A stretch of DNA of 64,000 bases from Apus apus. Lineage: Eukaryota; Chordata; Aves; Apodiformes; Apodidae. The stretch covers positions 35,105,003 to 35,169,002 of the forward strand of contig NC_067286.1 in assembly GCF_020740795.1 (NCBI RefSeq). The letters are read 5' to 3'. The notes under the pieces are model-generated. The model saw only the letters and a list, made by a program, of their open reading frames with translations. It searched no databases and was not told the origin of the DNA. Each line of letters begins with the position of its first letter. Position 1 is the stretch's first letter. This document shows, in pieces, positions 36,601-48,800 of this stretch. The translations under genes were made by a program, and so were the position numbers.

Positions 36601-39600
36601 TAACAGCAGGTACTTTGATAGCGAGAATGGCTTTGTAAGAATTCCCTCAGACATCCAATAGAATGTCTGATGCTTCTGCAGTCAACAGAGGAAAAGTATC
36701 TATTTGCCAATAAGCTAGAATTATTTGTTTTGTAATAGTTTATATCACAGTAGAAATGTTTGGGGGTATTTTAGTAAAATGCATTATTAAAAATTAATAA
36801 ATTATTTTTCAGTATTACATGTGACTTTTTCTGTTTATTACCTCTCTTAAAATCCTGACATGCTGATGGAAATGCTTACCGAAGGCCTAGAAAATGGACA
36901 AAGGCATGGATGAAAGCTTTAGAAGACTGGAGCTACCTTTCAGCATCTTAGAATTGTTCTCTCTTGATTAAATTTTATGCTGCATACTAAATAAGTTCCA
37001 GTTTTGTCTGCAATCTGTATTTTTTTCTATATAATGAGAAAGGATATGTGTCTGAGAATCTACTTTAACAATGATTCTGCAAATACACTCAACTTTCCAT
37101 AATATTTCTCATGCTGGCACTAGCAGAAAGGAAATTATTTGCCTTAGAATCTCATTTCAGTGATGAAGGCCTCATGTTCTTCCCTCAAACAGGTTTATCT
37201 CACATTATTTTTTTGTCCCATAGAAATGTTATCACACAACAGTCTCTCACAGGATTTCTAGCAAATATTTCTAGAGCTTTACTGGCCATTGGTCTTTTAG
37301 ATTTCCACCACTGTTCTGCTCCAGTTGCTAGGAACCTTGCTAAATGTCTGTGAAGAGGATTAGGATAGCCCAGAGTAAACTTTAACTTGAGCTGTTAGCC
37401 AAATGTGTGCCCAGCAAACAGAAAGCTAGGGATGAGATAAACTCCCGTATTTCCCCACCTCCTTCACTAGAGGCACTGTGTGCTATTCTGGGATATAAAA
37501 GCAGCTGGCTTGCTGAATTAACCATATTTTGCTCTACTCATGAGCTCAGAATTTCCATTGAAGTTACTGTAAGTTTTGCACAAAAATCAAGGGCAGTACA
37601 TTGGCCAGAATGTGTGCTAAATAAATATTTATACACAAATCAGGATGCTACTGACGGCTTCTTTACACTTTAAAATTCTAAATAATTTAAGAAGCATCTG
37701 TTACTAAACTGAGGCATCATTTTTGAAAGTACCCATATTTACTGAGTGGAATTACACATATTTACCGAGTGAGTACCCATATTTAATGAGATTAACACAG
37801 TGACAAAGTCTTTGACTGAAAGAATGCACATAAATAAAATAGTAAAAGCAATGTGATTTAATTAAAACTATAATGAACAGGCTGAACACTTAGTTTATGT
37901 GAATATTAACTGCTATGAAGGATAAACTAAAACCAAAGGTCATTGTGCCTAGGCTTTTTACATGTTGAAAAATTCCTCTGATCATATTTGAGAAGCTTTT
38001 CCAAATTTTATTTACCTGAAAGCAGGTTAAATCAATGTTTTGCCTATCATTTCAAAAGGTAGGAGACACAGGAGGTTTCTGGTCATCTATGAATAATGTA
38101 CATATTATTCCATTAATCTTCCATCCTTTTCAAAAAGTTTACTTCATATAATTTTGTAATATTTTAAAATGCTGCATGTCCATAGTAATTTTCCTTTGGT
38201 TAGAAGAAAAGCTGTATGTGCAAGTTTGTAAATAAACATGATGAGACTTCAACTTCTCATGTTTGGTGCTGTTTCAGAGCTTTTCAGAGGGATGCCTCTC
38301 AAAAAAAAGTGTTACATGTAAAAGTCAACAAGCTAGAGATAAAAGCTGATTTTAAAGAGATGCAATCTTGCTGCTCAGAAAGCCTACCCAACATATGGCT
38401 TAATGTCACTTGGGCTGGGACTCATCAGCCCTAAGTTAAGGTATCTAGTGTGTAGTTATTTCCCCAAAGCCTAGATTATGTATTTAGTATGATGCAATTA
38501 TATTAGGCCAGATAATTAATTCCCATACAGCAGTGAGATGCACCCCACATATCTAGATCTCCACCCCAAGAAGCACAGTTCTATTAAAAATCACCTGGCA
38601 TTTTTAAGTTGTGCACAGGGAAAACACAATTTAGCAATCTCTAGGACGTGTGTGTTTTTGACTCTGCATACAGAACGTTACTGTCAGAACAATCACAGCT
38701 GACTTTTGAAAAAAGAAACGTAGACTTCCCTTGGCCTCTGAGTTACATAACACAAGGCCCAAGAAACACGAAGGGTTTTCAACATATATAGAGTAAAAGC
38801 ACTCATGAGCTGAAGTACAGCCACATTCCATGATTTTGGAAGAAGACCCAGCATCTCTATCAAGAAGTAATGCAAGCTAAAGATTCAACAGCCTTGACCA
38901 TGCACTGGAGCTTTAGGCCTAGCTTGAAATTGTGCTCATGACCAGCAGGAAAGCAACCTTTAGATGGGGATGGGAGAACGTGGAGAAGTACGACAAAACA
39001 GCCAGTGAGCTGCTTTTCTGTTTCATCAGAGTGGTGTTAGCATGCCCTTAGTTATGAGGGAACAGAGCCTGCACCCTGGCAAGGTTGTGATATCTTAAAT
39101 TCCACCTTATCTTAGAGGAGCCTCCACCACCTCTGCTCCCCTGGTGACTAGGAGTTTAGGTTATAGTAGAGTTATGATAGTAGCCACCCTGTTGTTGCAG
39201 AGCAGAAAGCCAGGAGAAATCGCTGCTGCTCTACCGCAGCAACCATGGGAATCATCTGTCCCTAACACAAGGATTGCTTGCAGGAGAATGTCAGCTGAGG
39301 CTTGTTCATAATTTTGAACAAACCAAGGTAATGCCATTTTGCACCCTGAGAGTGGTGCTGGTATTTTGTTACCTGCTTTGGAACAAAGCTTTCCCACATA
39401 GGCACAACATGGTATCCATACTGAGTCTGCATCCCAGTCCAGGTTTTATGTCTAAGAAGCTCAAAGACAGAAGATTCAAAGGATAAATCTCTGTATTTGT
39501 GTGAAAGAGAAATGGTAATAGTGAAACAACTTCTATATTAGAAGTATCTAGCTGCTGAATCTAGTTTCACTGGTCATGTCTCACTGAAGACCTTAAACCA

Positions 39601-41555
39601 ATAAAAAAATATAAAATAAATTAAAATTTGAAATAGTTATAGACTGTTTGAAGTGTTCATTGCTAGATATTAATCTTTTTTGTGACTCTAGATAGAACCT
39701 AAAATAATCTAAAAGGTAGACAGGGCAGAATGTAGACTTGACAACCCCTGCTGATCATCACTAAATACTTCCTGACCCACTGATACTGTGTTTGAAAGTA
39801 TCATTGTGATAAAAGCATTGGCCAGCTCACTGATGACCTTGGCTTGTGTAGTTTACACAGTAGAGGAGAAAAGCATATTTTTCCTGGCTATAATAATACA
39901 GAAGGGCAAGCATCCAAAACAAGAAGAGCTAATTAAGCAAGAAAGCAGCATTGAATATAAATTGACCAAGGCTGTATGCAGCCTAGAAATAAATAATAGT
40001 CTTGAGAACTGCATCTACTCAAATGTGTGACTTTTTAAATAATACATATCTTCATAAATGAATTAACAGATTTTTTAAGAATATTTGAGTCTCTTGACGT
40101 GTTAAGTCAATGAGTACAGAAGAATGGAGAACTTCACAAAGGCTGTGGCGACAGGGTGCAGGGTTTTATTTTTCCCCTGACTACAAACCAGTTTGGGGTG
40201 AAAAGTGACAGATGTGCCTCCACTCTGGGGGAAACTAAGCATAGCATTCAAGAGACCAGCCCTAGCAGACAGTTGTGAGCTGGGGTGAGCATCACAGATG
40301 AGGACATAGATACAACACTGGGTGGCATTATGCCTGGTCTCACTACCGCTCTTTAAAGGTTCAGCCACTCAAGGCTTCAAAGCAATGCATTTTGCCAAAG
40401 GGCTAATTTACACTTTTGCTATTCATTTGTTGTCCTGCTGTCATAGCATTCTGTAACTAAACAATAGCCCTAGTAGATAAATATTTAATGCATTATTTAT
40501 AGGGAGGTCTTTATCACTTTATTTGACATTGCCACTGAGGGATGTAATCCTATTGCCTAGCATTAGGCACCTCATACTAGTTTCTTGTGTCAGAAGCTCC
40601 TTCAGAAAATGAGTCAGGGCACTTAAATTAGTTGTGATTGGCACTTGGGAAGGACCTCTGTTGCTACATTGGCTGTAGGAAGGTTTAAGACAACTAACCT
40701 CCTCACTGGGACAGCCAAATGCTGAAAGTTAGATAAGAACAGACTCCTCCTTGAGCTTCTAGAGCTTTGTTACTATATGGAAATTTGTGGGTTTTGACAC
40801 ATGCATGACGATCAATCATAAGCAGAGATCAGACACTTTAAGTTAGGCTTGCAAGGCTGTTCTAGAAAATTTACCAAGTCCAACACCTATTTGCCTGCCT
40901 ACTTTTTGGCATAGTAACAATTAAAAAAAAAAAAAGTCACCTTCTGTGTAACACTTGACTATGTGATTAGAAAAGAAATCTAAAGTAATCAACTACTGTC
41001 TCTTCTGATCTAAAGAAATAATCATAGCCACTCCTAAGCATCCCATGGTCCATCTTAAACACAAGTAAAACTTTTGGTTCTCATCTGAAAGACAATTTTA
41101 GAAGCTTTCCTGTTTTTGGCCTTAATTTATAAGTAACAAACTTCTATTCCTTTGTCCTTTGTCATCAATGATGTATGGCTTCTATAGTTCTTCCCTTTCC
41201 TACCATTTATCCCTCTAGTCTATTTATGGATAGTAAAAGTGCTGTCTGGTTTTGTTGTTGTTTTTTTTCAAACTGATAAGCTGTTATACTTCCACTTGTT
41301 CTGATACATGCAGACATAAGCTATGTATGTTTATTTCTGTCAAATATATAACAACATAATTGTGGCAGGTAAGTTGGAGAGGACATTGTAGCCAGTATCA
41401 CCAGCTAATGTGCAACATGCTAATATGGCTCAAACAGCCAGCTTAGAGCTTAGGGAAATTTTACTTGTATTTTCTACACCTTTCCATGGATGTAGGTGCT
41501 AGCAGTTGTACCAAGTGATGAAGAAAGAACAGACACCACAAGGGGTGGTTACAGT
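33601..41555. other. Intergenic DNA between ZNF770 and the CR1 mosaic
   Basis: AT-rich, no conserved coding frame on either strand. It contains a short imperfect AGAATA/AGAAATA repeat at 34076-34122 and scattered oligo-A/T runs (36510, 40921). Nothing else was recognised. Confidence 0.55.
34076..34122. repeat. Imperfect AGAATA/AGAAATA tandem repeat
   Basis: About seven units of 6-7 bp within the intergenic region. Confidence 0.8.
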
Positions 41556-41805
41556 ATCATAGAATTGTTTTGGTTGGTAAATAACTTTTAAGATCATCAA
41601 GTCCTACCATTAACTTACTACACTGCTAAGTCCACCACTAAACTGCATCTGTAAGCACCACATCTACACATCTTCTAAATACCTCCAGAGATGGTGACTC
41701 CACCATTGCCCTGGGCAGCCTATTCCTGTGCCTGACAACCCTTTCAGAGAATTATTTTTTCTTAATATCCAATCTAAACCTCCCCTGCACAACTTGAGGC
41801 CATTT
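41556..41805 (-). mobile_element. 3' end of an old CR1 LINE, left part of a nested mosaic
   Basis: Starts with ATCATAGAATTGTTTTGG (reverse of a CR1 3' tail) and runs through the antisense of the C-terminal coding part. In the element frame, a block equivalent to the FRLDIRKK segment is followed by a block equivalent to WNRLPREV. It ends abruptly at CCATTT, where the plus-strand CR1 begins. Confidence 0.85.
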
Positions 41806-42330
41806 GGTGAGGCCACACCTGGAGTATTGTGTCCAGTTTTGGGCACCTCAATTAAGAGAGATATCGAGGTGCTAGAGCAAGTACAGAGGAGGGCAAGGAA
41901 GCTGGTGAAGGGCCTAGAGAATAAATCTTATGAAGAACATTTGAAGGAGCTGGGAATGCTTAGTTTGAGAAAGAGGAGGCTGAGGGGAGACCACGTCAGT
42001 CTCTACAACTACCTAAAGGGTCATTGTAGAGAGGTTGGTGCTGGTCTCTTTTCACAGGTAATTAGCGACAGAACAAGAGGGAAAGGCTTCAAGCTGCAAC
42101 AGGGGAGGTTTAGACTGGACATTAGGAAAAAAAATTTCACAGATAGAGTGGTTAGACACTGGAATAGGCTGCCCAGGGAGGTGGTTGAGTCACCATCCCT
42201 GGATGTGTTTAAGGGTCGTTTGGATGTGGTGTTGGTGGATACAGTTTAGGGAAGAACTTTGTAAAGTAGGGATGATGGTTGGACTTGGTGATCCCAAGGT
42301 TTTTTTCCAACCTGAATAGTTCTATGATTT
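41806..42330 (+). mobile_element. 5'-truncated CR1 inserted into an older CR1
   Basis: Begins GGTGAGGCCACACCTGGAG (ORF2 C-terminal region). It continues in one long frame to TAG at 42247-42249 with blocks [42 protein letters not shown] and [15 protein letters not shown]. The 3' UTR follows, ending TTGGACTTGGTGATC and a tail-like TCTATGATTT. Its family differs from copies 1 and 2. The sequence ATTT flanks both edges (41802-41805 and 42327-42330), a possible short target-site duplication. Confidence 0.88.
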
Positions 42331-44235
42331 GCTCTTGTCTTTTTGCAGAGCCTTCCTATCTTCAAGCAGATCAACACTCCAACCCAACTTGGTGTCATCT
42401 AAAAACTTACTGAGGGTGCACAAGATATTAAAGAGAACTGGGCCAAATACTGAGCCCTAGGGAGCACCACTTGCGACCAGCCACCAACTGCATTTAACTC
42501 CATTCACTACAACTCTTTGGGTCTGGCCTTCCAGTCAGTTTTTTACGTAGTTAAGCATATATGCATCCAGGCCACAAGCAGCCAACTTCTCCAAGAGAAT
42601 GCTGTGGGAAATTTTACTGAGGCTCTACTAAAGTCTATGCAACATCCACAGCCTTTCCCTCATCCATTAAGCAGATAACCTTGTCATAGAAGGAGATCAG
42701 GTTAGTCAGGCAGGACCTGCCTTTCATAAACCCATGCTGACTGAGCTTGATCACCTGGTTGTCCTGCACATTCTGCATAATGGCACTCAAGATGATCTGC
42801 TCCATAACCTTCCTCAGCACTGAGGTCAGACTGACAGGCCTATAGTTCCCTGGATTCTCATTCTGGCCCTTCTTGTAGATAGACATCACATTTGCTAACT
42901 TCCAGTCAACTAGGACCTCCCTGGTTAGCCATGACTGCTGAAAGATGATGGAAAGTGGCTTCATGAGCACTTATACCAGCTCCTTCAGTACCCTTGGGTG
43001 GATCCCAATAGACTTGTGTCTTAGCGGTGTAGCAGGTTGCAAACCATTCTCCTTGAATTATGGGAGCTTTATTCTGCTCCCCATCCCCGTCTTCCAGCTC
43101 AGGGGCTGGGTACCCAGTGAACAATTGGTCTTACTACTAGGCAAAGAAGGCATTAAGTACCTCAGCCTTTTCCTCATCCTTTGCCAATATGTTTATCCTC
43201 GCATCCAATAAAGTATGCAGATTCTCCTTAGCCCTTCTTTTGTTGCTAATATATTTACAAAAACATTTTTATTGTCTTTTACTGCAGCAGCCAGATTAAG
43301 ATCTAGCCAAGCTATGCCTCTTTCAATTTTATTCCTGCATAGCTTAATGATATCTTTGTTGTCATCCTGAGTTACCTGTTCTTTCTTCCAAAGGCCATAA
43401 ATTCTCCTTTTTTTTTCCTGAGTTCCAGTCAAAGCTCTCTGTTAAGTCAGAACAGTCTTCTTCCCTGCTAGCTTGTCTTTCAGCACACATGGACAGCCTT
43501 CTCCTGCACCTTTAAGACGTGCTTCTTAAAGAGCATCCAGCCTTCCTGGACTCCTTTGCCATTCAGGACTGCTTTCCAAGGGACTCTCTCAACCACTCTC
43601 TTAAACAGGCCAAAGTCTGTCCTCTGGAAGTCCAAGGTAGCAGTTCTGCTGACCTCCTTCCTTACTTCTCCAAGAATCGAAAACTCTATTATTTCATTAT
43701 TCCTATGCCCAAGATGGCCTCCAACCATCATACCACCCACAAGTCCTTTGTTCACAAACAGCAGGTCCAGTAGGGCACCCTCCCTAGTTGGCTCTCCCAG
43801 CAGCTGCATCAGGAGGTTATCTTCCACACACTTCAGGAGCCCCTTAGGCTCTTTCCTCTCTGATGTATTGTATTTCCAGCAGACATCTGGTAAGCTGAAG
43901 TCCCCCATAAGAACAAGGACTAGTGATTGTGAGACTTCTCACAGCTGCTTATAGAGTATTTCATCTGCGTCTACATCCTGGTTGGGTGGTCTATATTAAT
44001 AGACTCCTGCCATGTTATCTGCATTATTTGACTTCCCCCTGATTCTTATCCATAAACTCTCAACTCTATCATCACCATCCTTAAGCTCTAGGCAATCAAA
44101 GCACTCCCTACCATATTTGGCCATCCCACCACCTCTCCTTCCTTGCCTGTTTTTTCTGAAGAGTCTGTAGTTATCTATTGCTGTACTCCAGCTGCGAGCC
44201 ATCCCACCATATTTCTGTGATGGCAACTAACTCTA
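42331..44235 (-). mobile_element. Endonuclease and RT part of the older CR1, degraded
   Basis: Antisense ORF2 in pieces. The endonuclease part (about 44226-43480) includes YRLFRKNRQGRRGGG and MGDFSLPDVCWKYN. The reverse transcriptase part (about 42970-42640) includes [13 protein letters not shown] and LSQHGFMKGRSCLTNLISFY. Stops and frameshifts are frequent. The left edge (from 42331) resumes with CTCTTGTCTTTTT, which fits the sequence expected right after the CCATTT at 41805. It then jumps to RT-core sequence (GCAGAGCC), implying an internal deletion. Confidence 0.88.
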
Positions 44236-45194
44236 TATATGCACAAATTTCAATAAGCTTAAGTCAGTCATGAAGCTGAAACCTCTAGATTGATTAATTT
44301 AAATTGAAGCATCTTCATACATTGATTTTTATAATGATTTAAGTGTCAGACAGTTAAAAAGCTGCTATGCATACAGATCTCTCTGAAGGTTTCAGTCATT
44401 TAATAAGACAGTGCTCAGTCCTTGTTGTTTACAGAATTTGTTACTGGTACCTTTGTAACTTTTTTATTGTACTATTTTTTTGCACAGAAAACTTTTTTTT
44501 TTTCTGGATCATTAAAAGCAAAGGCATGCAGCAGGCATATTTATTTGAATGCAGCCGCTGTCTGCTCCTACCCAAGGTACTGTTGTTACTTTTTCCATTC
44601 CCATTGTACATTCTCATTCAACTTCAAAAAGAATATTTAGTTTAACCTCTGCTTGAAGAAATGAAATGGAGATCACCTTGGTATCAAAACAAAGGAGGTC
44701 AAATTCAAACAGACTTCAATGGTATCTGCCTGGAAGTTTGAAGTCCTAGAGTGGCAGGTGCTGGATAATGCACCCAGAAACAAAGCACTGTAACTTCCCC
44801 AGGGAGTCTGTTAATATCCTCCTTAATTTATCTGTTTACCAAATAGAATATGCTCTGCAAACCATTCCAAATCATGACCAAACTGCTGACTGCTGTGAGG
44901 AAGTGTTTCATTTCTTCCCTCTTTCCCTTGCTCCACTGGTTTCCTCTCTCAGAAGGAGGCCTGGCAGACAGAGCATGCAGCCACACCCAGATCTCAGTGG
45001 CATGGGTCTCATGGCAGTAAGAGCAGGCCTTTTCCACGTCAGATGGGCAGAAACCTTCACTCTAAATGATAAATAACAAAATAGAAGGAATTACCCGAAG
45101 AGGATTTACAGAGCATTTACAAGGCGAGTGTGGAAGCAACCCAGTGTTAACCACTCCCTCTTCCTTCATCACAGTCTGTTCGTTTCTTCAGGCT
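44236..45194. other. Intergenic DNA upstream of AQR
   Basis: No gene or known repeat was recognised. Contains an oligo-T run near 44492-44502. Confidence 0.5.
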
Positions 45195-45329
45195 CCCACA
45201 CAGCTCGCTGAGCGTGCCTGGCAAAGGGCAGCTGCGCCGCTGCCTTGGCTGCCTGGGACAGGCCCGACAGCAGCCGCCCGAGCACAGACCTGACCTGAGC
45301 CCACCCTCTCCCTCACCTCGCCTGTTCCT

Positions 45330-45475
45330 CCCCACCACCATCCCTCTCTCTCCCCACCACCATCCCTCTCTCTCCCCACCACCATCCCTCTCTCTCCCCA
45401 CCACCCCTCCCTCTCTCTCCCCACCACCCCTCCCTCTCTCTCCCCACCACCCCTCCCTCTCTCTCCCCACCACCT
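45330..45475. repeat. 22/23-bp C-rich minisatellite
   Basis: Three exact 22-bp units (CCCCACCACCATCCCTCTCTCT with small edge ambiguity, 45330-45395) are followed by three exact 23-bp units in which CATC is replaced by CCCCTC-type sequence (45396-45464), and then a partial unit. The minus strand is G-rich with several runs of three or four G. Confidence 0.97.
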
Positions 45476-45595
45476 CAGGGCGGGGGGGGCTGTGACCGCC
45501 GCTCCGCCCCCGGCCGGCGGCAGTGGCGGGGAGGACGCACCAGGTGGCGCAGCCGCCGCCCTTCCCCTCCCGCGGCCGCTCTAGCGCGCCTCGGC

Positions 45596-45604
45596 CCGGA
45601 AGCG
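45596..45604 (+). promoter_or_regulatory. ETS/GABP-type motif CCGGAAGCG
   Basis: An exact CCGGAAG core lies 135 bp before the AQR ATG, in the CpG island. Such sites are frequent in housekeeping promoters. Binding is inferred from the motif. Confidence 0.5.
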
Positions 45605-45730
45605 ATCCCTGTCGGCGTCTTCCGCGGAGGTCGGTTCCGCTCGGCCTGCCTGCCGGCGGCAGCGCGCTGGGCCGGGCCCCCGCAGGGCCAGCGAAGGGCG
45701 GCGAGGCGGGGAGCGCGGGCTGGTGTCGCC

Positions 45731-45814
45731 ATGGCTGCGCCGGCGTCCTCGGCCCCGCCGAAGAAGATCGTGGCGCCCACCGTGTCGCAGATCAACGCGG
45801 AGTACGTGACCCAG
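45731..45814 (+). CDS. AQR: AQR exon 1 (coding part)
   Basis: 28 codons from ATG, ending ...AEYVTQ; donor CCAG|GTAGGG; next exon in phase 0. Confidence 0.97.
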
Positions 45815-48800
45815 GTAGGGCCGGCGGGTGTCTCCGGGCCGCCTCTCCCGCGGCTGGAGCCGGGTGCTGGGAGGGCCGTTCCGGCACCGGCTGCGCCTCG
45901 GTGCTTAATTAGCCTTTGCAGGCCGTGGTGTTAGGGTGAAGGGCCTGCTTTGTCGTGAGGAGGGCGTTACACGCCAGAAAGTACGTGGTTCCGGCGCTTC
46001 CAGACTAGAGAAAAGGACAAGAGCAACATAGCAAAATAAATCAGCTTTGCTATAATACGTGACACATTGCTGGCCGTTTCTTGTAGCTGAGCATTTTAAG
46101 TGTTTTTATACAAGTGTTCAGGTTGTGTGCTGGGAATGCTTCTTTCCTCTCTCTTGTACAGCGTAAAGAAGGTTGGGTAAAGTTGGTTTGGAAGCACTTG
46201 CCACCATATCTCAGGAAGTGATGTGCAGCAGCAAATAACCTTAAAATATTAGAGCTTTATATATGGCCACAAGTTCTTTGTGGAATTCCTCAATGGGAGT
46301 GTGATCATTTGCAATGTGGAGTTTGCAGTCCCTAAAGATGGTGGTGTATTTTTGAGAGATTTTCTAAATGTAACTTAAGAAAAAAAATGGTTTATTTTGT
46401 AGCATTCAAAGCATCTGAAATTTTTACAGAGACTCGTGCCTCCGTTGGAAAAGGTTTAGGCCTAAAATCTTAGATGGTTGAAAAGCATTATTGCTGGAAA
46501 ACATAATTATGTTACCTGTAGTTACTGTAACCTCGAATTCAGCAGTGAGAAAAAGTTTGGAGATGAGATGTGTTATAGAGTTACTGTATCACTACAACTG
46601 AAAGTGCATATATTTAACTTTTTTTAAATTTTACTCCCTTTCCAGTTAGCAAATAAATACTGGGCTCCACATGTGAAGAAAAAATTGTCTTTTGATTCAA
46701 AGGTAAATACCTCTACATACATTTAGAGTGCTTAAAGCATCTTAAAGCCTTTTAAATAACTTCATTAAGTGTATAAAATTCTTAACCTTTTTATTTAAAT
46801 ATTCTTTCCCACAGGTTATTGAAGATGTATATACAAAAGAAATGGTCAGATCAAAGTAAGTACACTGAGTCATAATCACTTCTAGACAAGTATTCCAACA
46901 TTATCTGTATTGAAATAGTTTCTGGTGTTTCATAGAATATTTTAAATTGCATTAACATGTTGAAAGTAGATAAAAATTACTCAGGTGCATTTGAGCCATT
47001 TAATAGTTATATTATTTAGAAGACCTAATGTGGCAAAAAGGAAATCAGTTAGTTCATAATCCTTAGATGTGATGGTTGGACATGATACTGTTTAGTTCAT
47101 TGATCTGACAGTGTGTTGTATGTCATTTTTGTTGTAATGTTTATAGGTTGATATCTTCTTTTGTTACCAAGGAACGTAAAGGAAAAAAAAAATCAGTTGA
47201 GGAGTGTGCTGCCTCTAGGTTTTTGCTCTCTTCCTGATTATTGTGACCAAGTTTATAAAGGGTGATTCTCATTTCAAGGAATTGTGTTGTTAAGTGGGGG
47301 AGACAAAGAATTCAATGCAGAATGCATCTCTGTGTACATAAAAGAGTTGGAACCATAACTATTTGTAGCTTTTTAGGGGATGTTTGAGAGAAATCTGATT
47401 CCTTTATGAAACTTAATTGCCCTCAAAGATGAGAGCAAGCTTCCATTTCCAGTCCCTAAGAAGAGATACAATTACAAACTGATTATATATGTAGTTGTAG
47501 TTTTTCAGAAGACACTCTGAGCGTCTAGCAATTTATGTCCTTAGGGCTGTTTGAAGCAGTATCTTCATATTTCAAAGATGTAGATGGATTTTTTTTTTTT
47601 TTAATGGGAGTTTGGTTGCTTGATGAATCTGCATAATGTTTTGATTTCCACAGTGTTACAGCAGTTGCTTCTGCAATGAAGTAGTTGCTCTTGCATGGAA
47701 ATCGGGGGGCAGAAATAATTCCTAGATGTTTCTGAAGGTTTTATTATATAATAAAATAAGAGGAAATACAGCTGTTTTCCATGTAACAAAGATGTCTATG
47801 GAGGCTTTCTTTCTGGTGTTAATTTATTACTTTTCCTTTTTAGGTTTGCTATTAGAAAGATAATGCTTCTTGAATTCAGGTAAGCTAATTGCACTGAAAT
47901 GTTAAGTTACTTTTTCATACAAACCATTAAAGATGAGAAGCAAAGGCATGGCAGTAAGTGAGTTTGAAGGAAGTATACTCATTTGCTCTTACTTAGTAAA
48001 GCCTAGGAAAATTAAGTAAAAGAGAGCTTAATTTAAGAAGGAAATAATTTTATAAGCTTAAGTAATATAGCGGAGTATCTTGTTTTATGATTCTAAATTT
48101 CTAGTGTAAGTGAAGCACTGAAGAAAAGTATATGAATGAATTAGTTGAAAAACTGGGGTCTGTAATCTGGAATGTGTCATTAAGCCATAAATCAGAATTC
48201 AGTGAAGTCAGAGGATGTTTTTGGATTAAATCTCTTACAGCAAGGTTAAAAATGAATTGTGGGGCAACAGCATCACTAACATTTTCTTCACTTGAAAAAA
48301 AATGTTTAGATGAGTCTTGCAGGTACTTCAGACTTTCCCAGAAGAGCTTATAAAGTATGTGTCAAAGGAAGTAAAATAAATATTTGCAGTATTTACTTAT
48401 TTAGGAATACAATATTTAGTGTTCTCTTTGGCTCTGTTTTAGCTCGCAAATCTTATGAGCAGATAGAATGAGACTGTTTTTGGTTGAGATAGATTCTTTG
48501 TTTGAAAAGGCTGAAATATAGAAATAGTACCAGTAACTAGAAAAGTAGGACAAGCTTCCCTCTGTTTCCTGCTTCTCTATTAGGAAGGCTGAAGAGAAAA
48601 TGTAAGCTGTGGTTTGGGCTTTGACACTAATAAATGGCATGCTCGTAGCATGATTTCTGGAATCTATATGCAAGCAGTACCTTGGAGTTAGAGGTTTTTC
48701 CCTTCTGTGAACATGAGTAATGTTACCTGCCTTTAAGGTAACTTCAGCAGTTCCTGGTCTGTAGACTCATCTACTGCCATTTGTCCTGCCTTTTTCTCTC

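Larger units (their letters stand above)
45195..45860 (+). promoter_or_regulatory. AQR: CpG island, AQR promoter and first exon
   Basis: GC- and CpG-rich block spanning the AQR start codon. No TATA box was seen. It contains a C-rich minisatellite (45330-45475) and an ETS-type CCGGAAGCG 127 bp before the end of the 5' UTR. This is typical of a broadly expressed gene. Confidence 0.85.

Noticed and set aside
41728-42249. 173-codon frame as a host gene
   Set aside because: From about codon 27 it is the CR1 ORF2 C-terminus of the plus-strand insertion. The start lies in the adjacent CR1.
41556-42330. Twin-priming inversion as the origin of the opposed CR1 parts
   Set aside because: The plus-strand part has its own 3' UTR and tail, so it is a separate insertion rather than an inverted 5' part of one element.
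45147-45912. Gly/Arg/Glu-rich and Pro/His-rich frames across the AQR promoter
   Set aside because: They translate the minisatellite and the CpG island. The only supported coding frame here is AQR exon 1.
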